A DNA stretch of 64,000 bases. Origin: Chitinophaga agrisoli. Lineage in GTDB: Bacteria > Bacteroidota > Bacteroidia > Chitinophagales > Chitinophagaceae. The number at the start of each line of letters is the position of its first letter. The first letter of the stretch is position 1. This document shows, in pieces, positions 61,796 to 64,000 of this stretch. Location of the stretch: positions 2,730,327-2,794,326 of the forward strand of contig NZ_VUOC01000004.1 of assembly GCF_008386695.1 (NCBI RefSeq), given 5' to 3'. The translations under genes were made by a program, and so were the position numbers. The notes under the pieces were generated by a model, which did not search any database, was not told the DNA's origin, and was given only the letters and a program-made list of their open reading frames with translations.

Positions 61796-63190
61796 TCAGA
61801 AAGTAAAATAGCCTTTGGCGTTATGATAGCAGATATTCTGCACCATTTTGCCCAGCCAGGGAATGTCTGCGGGCAATTCCCCGTTCTCTACATCATTCCC
61901 TAAAAGGTTACACAAAATACGCCTAAAATACTCATGACGGGAGTACGAAAGAAAACTTCTTGAATCTGTTAACATCCCTACAAAGCGGCTTAACAGTCCC
62001 ATATTGCTGAGGGTGTTCATCTGCTTTTCCATCCCATCCTTCTGATCCAGGAACCACCAGCCGGAGCCAAACTGTATTTTGCCCGGTACGGTACCATCCT
62101 GGAAATTGCCCGCCATGGTGGCAAATACCTCGTTATAGGCGGGGTTCAGGTTATAGACAATGGTCTTAGCCAGCTTGCCTTTTTTATCCAGCCCGTCCAG
62201 GAAGGCAGACATACTTTCCGCTACCTGCCAGTCGCCAATAGAGTCCACGCCGGCGTCTGCGCCTACCTGTTGTAACAAACGGCTGTTATTGTTACGGATG
62301 GCGCCCACATGGAATTGCTGGGCCCAGCCTTTTTCAAAGTTCCATTCACAAATAAAATGCAGGGTGGCCGCTTTAAATTGCAAGGCCTCCTGCGGTGTAG
62401 CATTACCGCCGGCCTTTACTTTGGCAAACGTCTTTTCCAGCTCTGCCGCCGTAAAAGGGGCTGCATAGAAAGTGCTGATGCCGTGATCGGATAACCGGCC
62501 GCCCATCGCATGAAAATGATCGTGACGGCTACGCAGGGCCTCCAGCAGGGTTTCATAGCTGCTGATCTCCATATTGGCGGCAGCGCCCAGTTTGTTCACA
62601 TACGCGTTAAAACCAGTTGTATCATCCACCGCCACGGCCTTATCCGGCCGGAATGTAGGCAATACCTTGGTGTTTAGATTACGCTGTTGTATGGCTTTAT
62701 GATGCTCCAGCGTATCGCAGGGATCGTCCGTGGTACATAACGCATCCACCTTAAAATGCGCCAGCAGGGCTTGCGTGGTCCATTGCGGCAGCTGTGCATT
62801 ACATTGGTCATAGATGGCCGCTGCACTGTCTGCATTCAGTAATTGCTTAACGCCAAAGGGGTTCAGCAACTCCATATGCGTCCAGTGATACAACGGGTTG
62901 CGCATCGTATAGGGCACCGTAGCGGCCCAATGTTTGAATTTGGTAAGATGGTCTGCGTTGCCGGTAATAAACTCCTCCGCGATCCCATTGGCCCGCATAG
63001 CGCGCCATTTATAATGATCGCCCTGCAGCCACATAGCGGTCAGATGCTCAAACTGCCGGTTTGCGGCAATTTCATCCGGTGGCAGGTGGTTATGATAGTC
63101 GATGATGGGCATGCCTTTCGCATACTCATGGTATAAACGTTTAGCTGTTTCTGTTTGCAACAAAAAATCATCTGATAAGAACTGCTTCAT
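61796..63190 (-). CDS. uxaC: Glucuronate/galacturonate isomerase
   Basis: 464 residues, usual length. Amidohydrolase-like TIM barrel with the metal-binding PIIDYHNHLPPDEIA at the N terminus; HYKWRAMRANGIAEEFITG, DALCTTDDPCDTLEHHKA, LPTFRPDKAV and GWWFLDQKDGMEKQMNTLS are family signatures. It isomerises D-glucuronate to fructuronate and D-galacturonate to tagaturonate. The gene follows uxaB by 38 bases and precedes kdgK by 50 bases. A near-operator TAAACGTTTA lies at 63134-63143 inside its 5' end. Confidence 0.97.
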   Translation of the reverse strand: MKQFLSDDFLLQTETAKRLYHEYAKGMPIIDYHNHLPPDEIAANRQFEHLTAMWLQGDHYKWRAMRANGIAEEFITGNADHLTKFKHWAATVPYTMRNPLYHWTHMELLNPFGVKQLLNADSAAAIYDQCNAQLPQWTTQALLAHFKVDALCTTDDPCDTLEHHKAIQQRNLNTKVLPTFRPDKAVAVDDTTGFNAYVNKLGAAANMEISSYETLLEALRSRHDHFHAMGGRLSDHGISTFYAAPFTAAELEKTFAKVKAGGNATPQEALQFKAATLHFICEWNFEKGWAQQFHVGAIRNNNSRLLQQVGADAGVDSIGDWQVAESMSAFLDGLDKKGKLAKTIVYNLNPAYNEVFATMAGNFQDGTVPGKIQFGSGWWFLDQKDGMEKQMNTLSNMGLLSRFVGMLTDSRSFLSYSRHEYFRRILCNLLGNDVENGELPADIPWLGKMVQNICYHNAKGYFTF

Positions 63191-63228
63191 AGCTGTTTCA
63201 TATAACGTGAACCAAATAGTATTAGTAA

Positions 63229-64000
63229 TTACTGATTAGCAATTACTTTTCTGCCGGCGGCATAGGTAATTGTGCCTTCCTGCAGCATGCCCAGCAGGTG
63301 GCCGGTTACAGCGGCGGCAAAGCCTTCCAGCTGCGTAAGGTCCGTCTCCCAAAGACGGCTGTCGGCACATATTTGCTGCACCATCGCCGCTACGGCGCTG
63401 CCATCTGCAGCTGTTATGCCTTGCCAGTGTGCGGCAAAAACAGCGGCATTATCGTCTGTAATTAGATATTCTTCTGCTCCCCGGGCGCCATAATATTTAC
63501 CACTTTCTTCCTTCACAGGGCGCAGGAACAGCAGCATGGCTGCAAAACCCAGGCACATGGCCGGCGGCAGGGCCTGTTGCCGCTCATAATAGCGTACCAG
63601 GGTACGCACATTGCGGGCGTTCATCTTGGAGCTTTCCTGGAAAGTGATGCTGATAAGCTTATGCGCAATATAAGGATTGGCAAAACGGTCCAGCACGTCC
63701 TGTGCAAAACTATCTGCCTGCGGACAAATATCCTGTATAGTAGGCAATATCTCCTCCATGACTACCGTATGGAAGAAACTGCGCATATAGGGGTGCTCCA
63801 TACATTCATATACGGTATTTAAGCCGCCCAGGAAGGCCAGAGGCACAGAGATGGTATGGCTACCGTTGAGGATCCGGAGCTTTTGCTCGCGGTAAGGCGT
63901 AATACTGGAGGCGATGAGCATGCGTGCATCGGCCTGTTGAAAGGATAATACCTGGCGAACGTATTCGTCCCCCTCCACTGCCCAAAGCAGGAAAGGCTCT
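63229..64000 (-). CDS. uxaB: Tagaturonate reductase (altronate oxidoreductase), N-terminal part cut by window edge
   Basis: The C-terminal 256 residues or so are present; the frame is open through base 64000, so the gene begins outside. It belongs to the mannitol dehydrogenase family; ITPYREQKLRILNGSHTISV with the catalytic Lys and His, HPYMRSFFHTVVMEEILPTI, and RFANPYIAHKLISITFQESS are characteristic of UxaB. It reduces tagaturonate to altronate, the UxaA substrate. The related UxuB makes mannonate, but the company of UxaA, and no UxuA here, favours UxaB. Confidence 0.93.
   Translation of the reverse strand, partial: EPFLLWAVEGDEYVRQVLSFQQADARMLIASSITPYREQKLRILNGSHTISVPLAFLGGLNTVYECMEHPYMRSFFHTVVMEEILPTIQDICPQADSFAQDVLDRFANPYIAHKLISITFQESSKMNARNVRTLVRYYERQQALPPAMCLGFAAMLLFLRPVKEESGKYYGARGAEEYLITDDNAAVFAAHWQGITAADGSAVAAMVQQICADSRLWETDLTQLEGFAAAVTGHLLGMLQEGTITYAAGRKVIANQ

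Noticed and set aside
1-64000. CRISPR arrays, tRNA or rRNA genes, insertion sequences, prophage or integrase genes
   Set aside because: I looked for repeat-spacer patterns, tRNA-like cloverleafs, transposase motifs and terminal repeats and found none that hold up.

Overview
The window comes from a Bacteroidota chromosome, most likely a Chitinophaga-like member of the Chitinophagaceae. The grounds are three SusC-type receptors, two SusD lipoproteins, ECF sigma/FecR pairs, a hybrid two-component regulator, GLPGLI and DUF4843 proteins, lipoprotein signal peptides, TAnnTTTG-type promoter matches, and a long SusC N-terminal extension of a kind I associate with Chitinophaga. This assignment is made from memory of families, not from a search. 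Both ends of the window cut through genes.

1-6404: the end of a glycan-uptake locus. A truncated SusC and an inner-membrane sugar porter (minus strand) face a divergent hybrid regulator whose periplasmic sensor is an RbsB/LacI-like sugar-binding domain. The layout recalls monosaccharide-sensing loci such as the B. thetaiotaomicron fructan locus. 6417-18500 (all minus): a complete polysaccharide utilization locus, read as ECF sigma, FecR anti-sigma, SusC, SusD, GH16, GH30 and GH92. The enzymes fit beta-1,3/beta-1,6-glucan plus alpha-mannan, a fungal cell wall-like substrate. 18868-29492 (minus): a second sigma/FecR/SusC/SusD locus without any carbohydrate enzyme; it carries DUF4843, PKD-like and TlpA-like proteins. 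A DUF433 antitoxin with a broken DUF5615 toxin sits on the opposite strand between its sigma and anti-sigma genes.

29592-49017: mixed genes. These are GH43, a Na+/H+ antiporter, a methyltransferase, a type II NADH dehydrogenase-like protein, a dienelactone hydrolase, an FAD monooxygenase divergent from an AraC regulator, an outer-membrane barrel with a GLPGLI protein, proA and proB (proB coupled to a GH127 gene), and a second GH92. 49018-52717: a 995-base non-coding stretch rich in repeats, then an unrecognised 152-residue protein behind an unusually strong terminator, then overlapping genes for a seven-helix membrane protein, a sensor-less histidine kinase and a LuxR-type response regulator. 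This is my main candidate for an undescribed system.

52777-64000: a hexuronate catabolic locus. GH88, KduI and KduD handle unsaturated uronates. UxaC, UxaB and UxaA handle galacturonate (and part of glucuronate) metabolism. Both arms meet at 2-keto-3-deoxygluconate, which the KDG kinase and KDPG aldolase split. ExuT imports hexuronates and a LacI-family protein probably regulates the locus through a perfect 14-bp palindrome found twice, once between kduI and uxaA and once inside the end of the aldolase gene just before exuT.
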